In this document: positions 8,493-16,906 of the stretch, in pieces
Position numbering within the stretch: the stretch's first letter is position 1
How the letters are laid out: each line of letters starts with the position of its first letter
DNA from: Lacinutrix sp. Bg11-31
Lineage (GTDB): Bacteria; Bacteroidota; Bacteroidia; Flavobacteriales; Flavobacteriaceae
Direction: 5' to 3'
Assembly (NCBI RefSeq): GCF_002831665.1
Contig: NZ_CP025118.1
Span: forward strand, 1,488,001-1,552,000
Length of the DNA stretch: 64,000 nucleotides
Program-made: the position numbers and the translations under genes
Notes under the pieces: model-generated
Database searches by the model: none
The model's input: the letters and a program-made list of their open reading frames with translations, nothing else
Told to the model about the DNA's origin: nothing

Positions 8493-9944
8493 ATGAAAAA
8501 AATTATTTTCACACTTTTACTAGTATTACCATTACTTACTTTTGGTCAAAAAATCAAGCTTAAAAAAGGCCTTTTAACTATCGATGGTAACGCTGTTGCA
8601 AAAGTAAATGATGACACTCGTAACTTTTATAAATTTAAAACATTAGATGGCGAAAAAGTATTCGATGTTGCTTTTAAAGGCTTATCTGCTTCAAACCTTG
8701 AAGGTTTTCAATGGTTAGAAATGACATCTGTAGATGGAAAAGTTACCGAAATTCCATACGAAGTATTAATGACTTCATTTAACACCACAAAATTAATTGT
8801 TAAGCTATTAAGTTCTAAATATGAACTTTTAGATGCTAGCGGTTTAAAAACAGATAAAATTGCTGCATTTTTTGCTCAAGAGCGTGAAAAATTGAGCGAT
8901 AAATACACCAAAGCAGTTGTTTCTGCTAAAGCAGATGCTGCAACGAGACAAAAAGCAATTGGTGCATATAATCCACATGTAAAAGATAATGGAACCGTTG
9001 TTTTTGGTGGATCTCAAGGCACAAAAATTGTTGGTAAAGTTATTTATCAAATGAATCCAAATCGTACTAGTTATTATGTTGCGAAAGATTTAGATGGCAT
9101 AACAGTTGCTACTGCTTCTGGATGTTCTACATGTACAGAAACTACTGTAAAAACATACACTGACCAAGAGTTCTCATACGATTATGGTTCTAAAACAATG
9201 ATGACTGGTCGTTTTTCAAACTCTCAAGCCAAAATTTTTATTGAAGAGTTAGTTGGACGTGGTTATAAATTAGGTCGTGAGGCTAAAACAAAAGGAAGAG
9301 AATTAAGGAACGAAAAGGTTAAAATAGCTAAAGAAAACAGTATTAATTTATATGGTGTTTCTGGCTCTGCTACAGATAAAGAAGGTGAAGTTTTTGAAGG
9401 TACTCTTTATGCTATTTTCGAAAAACTATCTTTAGACGAAAGCCAAACACAAAGCGGAATAGCAGATATTGATGCTATAGATAACTACGGAAAAACTGTA
9501 AGCGTTAAATACACAAATGCTAAAGGAAGAAAACGTACTAAAAAATTAATGGCAAAGCAAGGTGCTTCTTTCTGTACAGAAATTGAAGGCGAAAAGGCTT
9601 GTTTCTATGGTATGAAAACCAAAGGAAATGCACTTAAAAAATTATCTAACGCAATGAGTTTAGGTTTTAATAACTCTTATTTTTACAAAGAAGTAAAAGA
9701 AATAAATGGACATCAATTATTAGTAAAGCCAGGTGACAAAGATATTTACGTTATCAAGTTTAAAAATAAAGATGCTGGTTTTATGATAGATGGTCGTAAT
9801 AATGAAAAAGCTTCTGAAGCTTTTTCAAAATTTTTAAAAGAGGATTGCAAAACACTTTCTGAGGATATAGAAAACAATGAATTCGATTTAAAAAATGTTG
9901 AAAATTTAATCAATATTATTGAAGAATATGATGCTTGTAAATAA
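8493..9944 (+). CDS. secreted protein of unknown function
   Basis: 483 residues with a clear signal peptide (MKKIIFTLLLVLPLLTFGQ, cleavage after the G of FGQ). The mature protein has three parts by eye: a mixed N-terminal domain to ~130 (KKGLLTIDGNAVAKV, EGFQWLEM), a central domain with a CSTCTE segment near residues 210-215, and a C-terminal part with two repeated basic/KGR stretches and a closing helix with KEDCKTL. No catalytic motif is recognisable. It is a single-gene unit with its own terminator. I do not recognise the family; a periplasmic location is inferred from the signal peptide only. Confidence 0.7.
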   Translation: MKKIIFTLLLVLPLLTFGQKIKLKKGLLTIDGNAVAKVNDDTRNFYKFKTLDGEKVFDVAFKGLSASNLEGFQWLEMTSVDGKVTEIPYEVLMTSFNTTKLIVKLLSSKYELLDASGLKTDKIAAFFAQEREKLSDKYTKAVVSAKADAATRQKAIGAYNPHVKDNGTVVFGGSQGTKIVGKVIYQMNPNRTSYYVAKDLDGITVATASGCSTCTETTVKTYTDQEFSYDYGSKTMMTGRFSNSQAKIFIEELVGRGYKLGREAKTKGRELRNEKVKIAKENSINLYGVSGSATDKEGEVFEGTLYAIFEKLSLDESQTQSGIADIDAIDNYGKTVSVKYTNAKGRKRTKKLMAKQGASFCTEIEGEKACFYGMKTKGNALKKLSNAMSLGFNNSYFYKEVKEINGHQLLVKPGDKDIYVIKFKNKDAGFMIDGRNNEKASEAFSKFLKEDCKTLSEDIENNEFDLKNVENLINIIEEYDACK

Positions 9945-9972
9945 GCTATTCCTATATTTAATTAATAAAAAA

Positions 9973-9996
9973 AGTGACTCGAAAGAGTTGCTTTTT
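9973..9996 (+). terminator. terminator with GAAA loop
   Basis: AGTGACTC / GAGTTGCT pair over eight bases (two G-U pairs) around a GAAA tetraloop, followed by TTTTC. Confidence 0.75.
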
Positions 9997-10021
9997 CATG
10001 TTAGACTATTAATGAACTATC

Positions 10022-10384
10022 TTATTTAGGTTCTATAATTAAAAATACTGCTGTACTGTCTCCAATATTAAGTACTTCATGTTCGCTTATTTCTGTTTTA
10101 GACCAATTAACACCTGTTGCAACAGGAACATTACGTGTTCCTTTTAGGTCTGTTATCTGGAAAGTACTTCCTGCTAACGTATATCCAAAATGTGGTTTAT
10201 GATAATGTTTTTGGTGTCCTACGTTTGGCGGAAACGTGCATTTTAATATGCGTTGTGCTTTCATTTCACTTAAGACTTCGCATACCTTCTCTCCTTCCCA
10301 ACCTGCTTCTAGAGGATCTGGAAGTGTTTGCGCAGATTTACAGGAGAATACTACTAGTACTAATATTAACAAAATCTTTTTCAT
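10022..10384 (-). CDS. cupin-domain lipoprotein
   Basis: 120 residues. MKKILLILVLVVFSCKSAQ is a lipoprotein signal with the lipid-bearing Cys at residue 15. The mature part is a single small beta-barrel: PPNVGHQKHYHKPHFGYTL gives the cupin H-x-H...(x)Gly pattern (metal-binding His pair plus a third), and HEVLNIGDSTAVFLIIEP gives the second cupin motif. Cupins of this size bind a metal or small ligand; no reaction can be assigned. The gene sits at the edge of the 169-bp repeat array, and its upstream region runs into the first repeat, so its promoter probably lies within repeat-related sequence. Confidence 0.8.
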   Translation of the reverse strand: MKKILLILVLVVFSCKSAQTLPDPLEAGWEGEKVCEVLSEMKAQRILKCTFPPNVGHQKHYHKPHFGYTLAGSTFQITDLKGTRNVPVATGVNWSKTEISEHEVLNIGDSTAVFLIIEPK

Positions 10385-10422
10385 TTTATAGTTTTATTTT
10401 TTAAGACAAAATAATATTAAAC

Positions 10423-11979
10423 TGTCAGTCTGAGCTTGTCGAAGATTATTCTCGTTTACTGATAATGTTCTTTCTTATAATGATGCACTTCGACAAGCTC
10501 AGTGTGACAAAGTTTTTTTATAGTTGTAATATTACTTAAAAATTAACTTTCTCAATATTAAATAACATTAAAAGACAAATTAAGACTAAACTGTCAGTCT
10601 GAGCTTGTCGAAGACTATTCTTGTTTACTAATAATGCTATTTCTTATAATAATGCACTTCGACAAGCTCAGTGTGACAAAGTTTTTTTATAGTTGTAATA
10701 TTACTTAAAAATTAACTTTCTCAATATTAAATAACCTTAAAAGGCAACTACTAGTGATAGTGTCAGTCTGAGCTTGTCGAAGACTATTCTTGTTTATAAA
10801 TAGTGTTCTTTCTTATAATGATGCACTTCGACAAGCTCAGTATGACAAAATTTTTTATAGTTGTGTTATTACTTAAAAATTAACTTTCTCAATATTAAAC
10901 AACCTTAAAAGATAAATTAATGCTAAACTATCTGCCTGAGCTTGTCGAAGACTATTCTCGTTTACTAATAATGCTATTTCTTATAATGATGCGCTTCGAC
11001 AAGCTCAGTATGACAAAGGTTTTTTATAGTTGTGTTATTACTTAAAAATCAACTTTCTCAATATTAAACAACCTTAAAAGATAAATTAATGCTAAACTAT
11101 CTGCCTGAGCTTGTCGAAGACTATTCTCGTTTACTAATAATGTTCCTTCTTATAATGATGCACTTCGACAAGCTCAGTGTGACAAAGGTTTTTTATAGTT
11201 GTAATATTACTTAAAATTTAACTTTATCTGTATTAAACAACCTTAAAAGGCAACTACTAGTGATAGTGTCAGTCTGAGCTTGTCGAAGACTATTCTTGTT
11301 TATAAATAGTGTTCTTTCTTATAATGATGCACTTCGACAAGCTCAGTGTGACAAAGCTTTTTTATAGTTCTAGTATTACTTAAAATTTAACTTTCTCAGT
11401 ATTAAACAACCTTAAAAGATAAATTAATGCTAAACTATCTGCCTGAGCTTGTCGAAGATTATTCTTGTTTATAAATAGTGTTCTTTCTTATAATGATGCA
11501 CTTCGACAAGCTCAGTATGACAAAGCTTTTTTATAGTTCTAGTATTACTTAAAATTTAACTTTCTCAGTATTAAACAACCTTAAAAGATAAATTAATGCT
11601 AAACTATCTGCCTGAGCTTGTCGAAGACTATTCTTGTTTACTAATAATGTTCCTTCTTATAATGATGCACTTCGACAAGCTCAGTGTGACAAAGTTTTTT
11701 TATAGCTGTAATATTACTTAAAAATTAACTTTCTCAATATTAAATAACATTAAAAGACAAATTAAGACTAAACTGTCAGTCTGAGCTTGTCGAAGATTAT
11801 TCTTGTTTACTAATAATGTTCTTTCTTATAATGATGCACTTCGACAAGCTCAGTGTGACAAAAATTTTTATAGTTGTAATATTACTTAAAATTTAACTTT
11901 CTCTGTATTAAACAACCTTAAAAGACAACTACTAGTGATAGTGTCAGTCTGAGCTTGTCGAAGACTATTCTCGTTTACT
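10423..11979. repeat. tandem array of 169-bp palindrome-bearing repeats (nine full copies plus a tenth partial)
   Basis: Left arms begin at 10423, 10592, 10761, 10929, 11098, 11267, 11436, 11605, 11774 and 11942, so the period is 168-169 bases. Each unit has a left arm ending CTGAGCTTGTCGAAG, a ~45-base loop, a right arm CTTCGACAAGCTCAG (arms pair over ~22 bases), then a T run and ~80 bases of AT-rich spacer. Three spacer types precede the arms (A ...AAATTAAGACTAAAC, B ...CAACTACTAGTGATAG, C ...AAATTAATGCTAAAC). From the second unit the order is A B C C B C C A B, so a three-unit block was duplicated. The tenth unit breaks off 38 bases in, where the GIY-YIG gene begins. Confidence 0.95.
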
Positions 11980-12279
11980 TGGGTGACCAAATTCAGTATA
12001 ATTTTTAGAAAATGCTATTAAATCTTGACAGTTCTCATTAATTAAAGCTTTTTTCTTTTTTCGTGTCCAGCCTTTTATTTGTTTTTCAATTTTTATAGCT
12101 TCTGTTGGATTTGTACATTGAAGATGCCAAACTAACTCTATTGGCAATCGACTAGCTGTATAACTATCTCTACTTCTTTTTGTTTTATGTTGTACTAACC
12201 TTCTTTCAATGTCATTTGTCATTCCTGTATAATAAGAATTATCTGAACATTCTAGTATGTAAACGTAGTAATATTTCAT
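11965..12279 (-). CDS. small GIY-YIG nuclease-domain protein
   Basis: 104 residues, the whole being one GIY-YIG domain: YYVYILECSDNSYYTGMTND supplies the two strands with the paired aromatic motifs, ERRLVQH the conserved Arg, and AIKIEKQIKGWTRKKK the helix with the catalytic-type Glu. This size and sequence match the UPF0213-like stand-alone proteins widespread in bacteria, whose role is not settled (structure-specific DNA cleavage is expected of the fold). The last codons (SKRE and stop) are encoded by the truncated tenth unit of the 169-bp array, and a diverged right-arm-like sequence (CTTCGTCTATGCTCAG, 12305-12320) lies beyond the start. The gene may thus sit in the loop of a repeat element. 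Confidence 0.85.
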   Translation of the reverse strand: MKYYYVYILECSDNSYYTGMTNDIERRLVQHKTKRSRDSYTASRLPIELVWHLQCTNPTEAIKIEKQIKGWTRKKKKALINENCQDLIAFSKNYTEFGHPSKRE

Positions 12280-12380
12280 TTTAGAATTAATTATTACTTC
12301 AAGGCTTCGTCTATGCTCAGCAAAGGCTCACTTAGTATAACATTAGTTTTCATAGTTTGGATTATACAAGAAATCAAATA

Positions 12381-12842
12381 CTAGTCTTTAAGAAAATTCT
12401 CTATTTGTAAGCGATGTCTTAAAACATGTACAATTGCGTGCTCTAATAGTTGCTCTACATCGTAAGTAACTTGCCATCTTACTTTAATTTGAAATTGCTG
12501 TAATTCTTTATCTGTAAAATGACTTATTTTTTCTAAAATACTTTCGGTGTAATCCAACATCTTATCCAGTTCTTCAATAGCAAGTAATGGATTTGTATTC
12601 GTTTTATCATACTCCAGCCAAGTACTATCTTTAGTTAGAGCATCAATATAATTCGCATAAGTATAACCACATTGAATACAATGGTTTACTACTGTTAGAA
12701 TAGATTTACAATCTGGATCTATAGTTTTTAAATCTCTGATTTTAGAAAACTCGTCTTCATTTAAATTAGAAGTAATATTTTTAAGTTCTACTGTTGCTCT
12801 TCTATATTCTACCATTATGGCAACAAGCATTCTATTCTTCAT
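12381..12842 (-). CDS. DinB-family four-helix protein
   Basis: 153 residues, all-helical. Metal-ligand-type histidines occur in SILTVVNHCIQCGYTYANYI and in LLEHAIVHVLRHRLQIENFL, the spacing seen in DinB/YfiT-like proteins where three His bind a divalent metal. Members include thiol transferases and proteins induced by stress; substrate unknown. The start codon follows the stop of the propeller lipoprotein gene by 11 bases on the same strand, so it is probably the last gene of the unit holA - propeller lipoprotein - DinB. Confidence 0.8.
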   Translation of the reverse strand: MKNRMLVAIMVEYRRATVELKNITSNLNEDEFSKIRDLKTIDPDCKSILTVVNHCIQCGYTYANYIDALTKDSTWLEYDKTNTNPLLAIEELDKMLDYTESILEKISHFTDKELQQFQIKVRWQVTYDVEQLLEHAIVHVLRHRLQIENFLKD

Positions 12843-12853
12843 AACAAAAATTA

Positions 12854-13765
12854 TTAATTCACATTAATTTTATAAGCATCTACTGTATTAGCAAAAAACG
12901 TAGGTATTAGCAAAATGTTTTTATTTGGAATTATAGCAATATCTGCTGCATTAATTTTTTCGTCTTTAGTATCTAAAATTTTTGTAGCAGCTTCGCCTTT
13001 TAAGGTTTTTGAAACAAAGTAAACTTCGCCTTCCCAATTAGAGACAATATAACCTTCTGCAATAGAGACAATACCATCTCCTCCTTTTATACCTTTTGCT
13101 AAAAGTGTTTCTACTTTTGTCTCTTTATCTATAGCTATAAAATCTCCTTTAGTGTAAGACACTGCTAGTATGCGATTGTTCTCTACAAAAATACCATTTG
13201 GATTAAAATCTCCAAACGTTTTCCATTCGGTAACTTCATCATTAGTTATTTTATAAATTTTATTACCATACGTATCTGTTACATAAACACTTCCTTGAGC
13301 ATCAATATCTATATCATTTAAAAACTTTGATCCTTCAATTTTAAAGTGCTTTTCTATGGTTCCAGATTCAATATCAACTTTTACAACTTCGTCAATGTCT
13401 GCTACGTAAAGTTTGCCATTGAATATATTCATTCCTTTAGGCGCATTTAAACCAGTTACCCAATTTTGGGTTACTATTTTTCCATTGGTATCTATTATAG
13501 ACAAAGTACCATCTCCATCTTTAGCATTTGGAGGTACTGCACCTATATTAGCAACATAAATAACATCTTTATTCTCGTTGTGCCTTACAGCTTCTGATGT
13601 TGTAAGTAACGCATCTGTTTTCCAAAGTAGTTCTAACGATACTGTTTTTGAATTATTATTAACTTTAGTTTTATCTACAGGAAACAAAGCTTCTTGTTCT
13701 TTTTTCTCCTTACAAGACATTACAACAAGAATAGATAATAGGAAAGTGTATTTTAATAGTTTCAT
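12854..13765 (-). CDS. SMP-30/NHL-like beta-propeller lipoprotein
   Basis: 303 residues with a lipoprotein signal (LLSILVVMSCKEKK). The mature protein has repeated blades with the pattern GKLYVADIDEVVKVDIESG, GSVYVTDTYGNKIYKI and NGIFVENNRILAVSY, typical of SMP-30/gluconolactonase-like and NHL propellers. These bind a metal and hydrolyse lactones in some members, or only bind ligands in others. The metal ligands cannot be assigned by eye. It follows holA by about 50 bases on the same strand and precedes the DinB gene by 11 bases. Confidence 0.8.
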   Translation of the reverse strand: MKLLKYTFLLSILVVMSCKEKKEQEALFPVDKTKVNNNSKTVSLELLWKTDALLTTSEAVRHNENKDVIYVANIGAVPPNAKDGDGTLSIIDTNGKIVTQNWVTGLNAPKGMNIFNGKLYVADIDEVVKVDIESGTIEKHFKIEGSKFLNDIDIDAQGSVYVTDTYGNKIYKITNDEVTEWKTFGDFNPNGIFVENNRILAVSYTKGDFIAIDKETKVETLLAKGIKGGDGIVSIAEGYIVSNWEGEVYFVSKTLKGEAATKILDTKDEKINAADIAIIPNKNILLIPTFFANTVDAYKINVN

Positions 13766-13818
13766 TTTGAAATAGTTTGAATAATGTGCTATAAATATAA
13801 CGCAAAAACGTTAGACCA

Positions 13819-14823
13819 TTAATTCAAGATCCTAACCAGTAACTCTTTCAATAAATCTTTCTGCGGTACAGCATTAGAATTAACACCTTTACTTCTTACA
13901 TCAAACTCCCTAAGAACAGCAATAATACCACTAACCTTTCGCATTGGAAAATTACGTGCGGCATCCAAATATTCGTTAACAAAATAAGGATTCACTCGCA
14001 AAGCAGAAGCTACACTTCTAGGCGATTTATCATTCATACCATGTAATTGCAGTAATTGCGAAAAGAAATTAAATAGCAACGAAACTGTGACTACCATTGG
14101 GTTGTCTTTTGGGTTATCGCCAAAATAATTAACAATTTTAAATGCTTTCGCACCATTACGCGAACCAATAGCTTTTCGTAATTCGAAATTATTATAGTCT
14201 TTACTAATACCTATGTTCTCTTCAATATGTAATGGAGAAATCTCAGTGCCTTGAGGCAAAACAATCTGAAGCTTTTCTAATTCGTTATTAATTTTACTTA
14301 AATCTGTACCTAAAAATTCCACTAGCATTTGCGATGCTTTTGGTGCTATTTTATAGCCTTTGGTAGATAGTGTTCTTCTTATCCAATCTGGTACTTGATT
14401 GTCGTACAACCTTTTACTCTCGAAAACTACACCTGCTTTTTTTATGGTTTTATAAACAGCTTTACGCTTATCTATACTTTTGTATTTATAACAAATAACT
14501 AAAACTGTAGAAGGTTGTGGGTTTTTAGCATAATCTGCTAATTTATCGATAGTACGCGATAAATCTTGAGCTTCTTTTACAATAACAACTTGCCTATCAG
14601 CCATCATAGGAAAACGCTTAGCATTACCAACAATGTCTTCTATAGTAACATCGCGACCATATAAAACCATTTGGTTGAAACCTTTCTCTTCTTCAGCGAG
14701 CACATTGTCTTGAATAAAATCTGAAATTTTATCAATGTAATATGCTTCTTCTCCCATTAGTAAATAAATAGGTGCAAGATTCTTATTCCTTATGTCTGTT
14801 ACAATTTTTTTGACTTCGTCCAA
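13819..14823 (-). CDS. holA: DNA polymerase III subunit delta
   Basis: 334 residues, the normal length for HolA. The AAA+-type N-terminal domain opens with IRNKNLAPIYLLMGEEAYYID (a degenerate P-loop region, as expected of delta, which does not hydrolyse ATP), then RQVVIVKEAQDL and PSTVLVICYKYKSIDKRK. The middle has WIRRTLSTKGYKI and GTDLSKINNELEKL, and the C-terminal collar domain follows with ALRVNPYFVNEYLDAARNF. Delta opens the beta clamp within the clamp-loader complex. The gene diverges from the HsdR-N-like gene; a gap of 118 bases holds the promoter region. Confidence 0.92.
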   Translation of the reverse strand: MDEVKKIVTDIRNKNLAPIYLLMGEEAYYIDKISDFIQDNVLAEEEKGFNQMVLYGRDVTIEDIVGNAKRFPMMADRQVVIVKEAQDLSRTIDKLADYAKNPQPSTVLVICYKYKSIDKRKAVYKTIKKAGVVFESKRLYDNQVPDWIRRTLSTKGYKIAPKASQMLVEFLGTDLSKINNELEKLQIVLPQGTEISPLHIEENIGISKDYNNFELRKAIGSRNGAKAFKIVNYFGDNPKDNPMVVTVSLLFNFFSQLLQLHGMNDKSPRSVASALRVNPYFVNEYLDAARNFPMRKVSGIIAVLREFDVRSKGVNSNAVPQKDLLKELLVRILN

Positions 14824-14889
14824 AGTAGTGTAAATTCCAAATTAAATAATTTCAAATTCCAAAATTGAACGAATAAATAGCGTTTGTTA

Positions 14890-14920
14890 TTTGGTTTTTG
14901 ATTGTTGAAGCTTAACTTTG
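14890..14920 (+). promoter_or_regulatory. consensus Bacteroidota promoter
   Basis: TTTG at 14890-14893, a 19-base spacer and a perfect TAACTTTG at 14913-14920. It lies 21 bases before the ATG at 14942 and supports that start over the in-frame TTG at 14939. Confidence 0.8.
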
Positions 14921-14941
14921 AAAAAACTATAAATTGCTTTG

Positions 14942-15391
14942 ATGCAAGTACTCAATTTTCCAAAGTTTACCTTTCGTTTCAAAAATAGCGAAAATAAAGT
15001 ATCTATATTCGATGCTATTCGTAAAAAGTTTGTGATTTTACAACCCGAAGAATGGGTTAGGCAACATTGTGTGCAGTACTTAATGGATGTTAAAGGTTAC
15101 CCAATTTCGCTTATAAACGTTGAAAAAGAACTTAAAGTCAACGATTTAAAGAAACGTTACGATATTGTAATTTTTAATCCAGATGGAAGTATTCACCTAA
15201 TTGTAGAATGTAAAGCACCAAAAATAAAAATTAAACAAGATACTTTTGATCAAGTAGCACGATACAATTTAGCTTTAAACGCAACATATCTTATGGTGAC
15301 GAATGGATTAAATCATTATTATTGTATTATGGATTTTAAAGCTGAAAAGTATGAGTTTTTGGAAGATATTCCTGATTATAGTATGAAATAA
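14942..15391 (+). CDS. stand-alone HsdR N-terminal-like (PD-(D/E)xK) nuclease-domain protein
   Basis: 149 residues. WVRQHCVQYLMDVKGYPISL followed by KRYDIVIF (Asp 74) and IVECKAP (Glu 89, Lys 91) forms the D...ExK active site of the type I restriction enzyme R-protein N domain (HSDR_N_2 type). The protein ends soon after the nuclease core, without helicase domains, and no methylase or specificity gene is nearby, so it is not part of a restriction system here. This stand-alone form is widespread in Bacteroidota. It may have a DNA repair or processing role; that is inference. The promoter at 14890-14920 fits the ATG used. Confidence 0.8.
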   Translation: MQVLNFPKFTFRFKNSENKVSIFDAIRKKFVILQPEEWVRQHCVQYLMDVKGYPISLINVEKELKVNDLKKRYDIVIFNPDGSIHLIVECKAPKIKIKQDTFDQVARYNLALNATYLMVTNGLNHYYCIMDFKAEKYEFLEDIPDYSMK

Positions 15392-15454
15392 ATAATAGCG
15401 GTTTATATGAATTTTCTAATTCAAAGGAATAAGTATAAAATTAAATGAAAAAAT

Positions 15455-15775
15455 ATGTTAGGATTGATATTACTGTATTGGATAGGTAAATACTATTACA
15501 AATTAGCAGAAAAATACAATAAAAGTAAATGGGGATTTACAATTTTAGGAATTGTCTCTTATTATGGAGGAATTGTGTTGTTTAGTTTTATATTAGGAAT
15601 GGCTGCCGAAATTATTGCTCCAGGTTATATAGACTCTTTCAATGAGACTCTACTTGGCTTATTAATGTTACCTTTTGGTTTTTTAAGTTGTTATCTATTA
15701 TATAAATACTTAGAGAAGGCTTGGGAGAAAAACAAGCCAAATCCAAATAAGTTAATAGATGAAATTGGTAAATAA
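15455..15775 (+). CDS. small membrane protein, unknown
   Basis: 106 residues with three hydrophobic segments: the N-terminal [17 protein letters not shown], a central [22 protein letters not shown] run, and [21 protein letters not shown]. The C-terminal tail is polar and Pro/Lys-rich. No family is recognised. It stands in the same direction as its neighbours, with 63 bases before and 48 bases after it. An upstream ATG in another frame (15447) gives only a short peptide and was not used. Confidence 0.6.
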   Translation: MLGLILLYWIGKYYYKLAEKYNKSKWGFTILGIVSYYGGIVLFSFILGMAAEIIAPGYIDSFNETLLGLLMLPFGFLSCYLLYKYLEKAWEKNKPNPNKLIDEIGK

Positions 15776-15823
15776 ACAAATCTCTTCTATAACTTAATTC
15801 AAAGTAAAACAGACTAACAAAAA

Positions 15824-16813
15824 TTGAAAACAGCAGTAGTCATATTAAATTGGAATGGAAAAGCACTTTTACAAAAGTTCTTACCTTCTATTGTTGCACA
15901 TTCTCAAGAAGCAACTATTTATGTTGCAGATAATGCGTCTACAGATGATTCTATTACTTTTATTAAAGCTGAATTTCCTCAAATAAAAATTATTGAGAAC
16001 AAAGAAAATGGTGGCTATGCTAAAGGTTATAATGATGCCTTAAAACATTTAGAAGAAGATGTTTTTTGTTTAGTTAATAGCGATATAGAAGTTACAAAAA
16101 ACTGGCTCACTCCTATTATTCACACTTTTAATGCTGAAGACAATACAGCCATTATTCAACCAAAAATATTAGACTACAAAAAGAAAACACATTTTGAATA
16201 CGCTGGAGCAGCAGGTGGCTTTATAGATAAATTTGGTTATCCATTTTGTCGTGGTCGTATTTTTGACACTATAGAAGAAGATAAAGGGCAATACAATTCT
16301 AATTCTCAAATATTTTGGGCTTCTGGTGCTTGTTTTTTTATTAGAAAAGACGTTTTTAATGCTTTAAATGGTTTCGACGAATCGTTTTTTGCGCATATGG
16401 AAGAAATAGATTTATGTTGGAGAGCATTTAATTTAGGTTACACATCTAAGTATATTTCGCAGTCTGTAGTATATCATGTTGGTGGTGCAACATTAAGCAC
16501 AACAAATCCTAAAAAAACATATCTAAATTTCAGGAATAGCCTTGCAACATTAACAAAAAACGCACCTGGTAATATTTTTAGTTTACTCATAACAAGATTA
16601 ACTTTAGACGGCCTAGCAGGTGTGAAATTTTTGTTAGCGTTTAAATTCGCTCACATCTTAGCCATTTTAAAAGCACATTTTAGCTTTTATAGTAGGTTGT
16701 CTACACTTTTAAAACAACGAAAAACACTTCCGAAAAAAAACGAATATTACAAAACAAAATCTGTGGTATGGTCTTATTTTGCTAGTAAAAAGAAACACTT
16801 TACCGATTTATAG
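15824..16813 (+). CDS. family 2 glycosyltransferase (rhamnosyltransferase-like)
   Basis: 329 residues, starting at a TTG (no in-frame ATG precedes the first conserved strand). VVILNWNGKALLQKFLPSI is the GT2 opening; ADNASTDDSI and NGGYAKGYNDAL bind the nucleotide; CLVNSDIEV holds the DxD-equivalent; the loop WASGACFFIRKDVFNALNGF and HMEEIDLCWRAFNLGY hold the acceptor-side ED motif. The last 80 residues are hydrophobic and amphipathic (LLITRLTLDGLAGVKFLLAF), suggesting membrane association. The protein probably adds a sugar to a surface polysaccharide or lipid, but it is not in a polysaccharide cluster. Confidence 0.9.
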   Translation: MKTAVVILNWNGKALLQKFLPSIVAHSQEATIYVADNASTDDSITFIKAEFPQIKIIENKENGGYAKGYNDALKHLEEDVFCLVNSDIEVTKNWLTPIIHTFNAEDNTAIIQPKILDYKKKTHFEYAGAAGGFIDKFGYPFCRGRIFDTIEEDKGQYNSNSQIFWASGACFFIRKDVFNALNGFDESFFAHMEEIDLCWRAFNLGYTSKYISQSVVYHVGGATLSTTNPKKTYLNFRNSLATLTKNAPGNIFSLLITRLTLDGLAGVKFLLAFKFAHILAILKAHFSFYSRLSTLLKQRKTLPKKNEYYKTKSVVWSYFASKKKHFTDL

Positions 16814-16864
16814 TCCTTTTAGCAAAAATTTTGTTAATACTTCTTTTAGCATATTAAAATTAGC

Positions 16865-16872
16865 TACTTTTG
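16865..16872 (+). promoter_or_regulatory. -7 box (TACTTTTG) of the OmpA-family gene
   Basis: TACTTTTG matches TAnnTTTG and lies 34 bases before the ATG. A T-rich stretch is present around the expected -33 position (16841-16846), without a clean TTTG. Confidence 0.6.
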
Positions 16873-16906
16873 AAGTGTTAAAATTTAATTTTATCCAATA
16901 ATAATT

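Noticed and set aside
10117-10404. Plus-strand 95-residue frame
   Set aside because: It is the complement of the cupin lipoprotein gene; Cys/Leu-rich composition without domain.
10423-11979. CRISPR array
   Set aside because: The unit is 169 bases with an internal palindrome and similar spacers; there are no short direct repeats with unique 30-40-base spacers and no cas genes.
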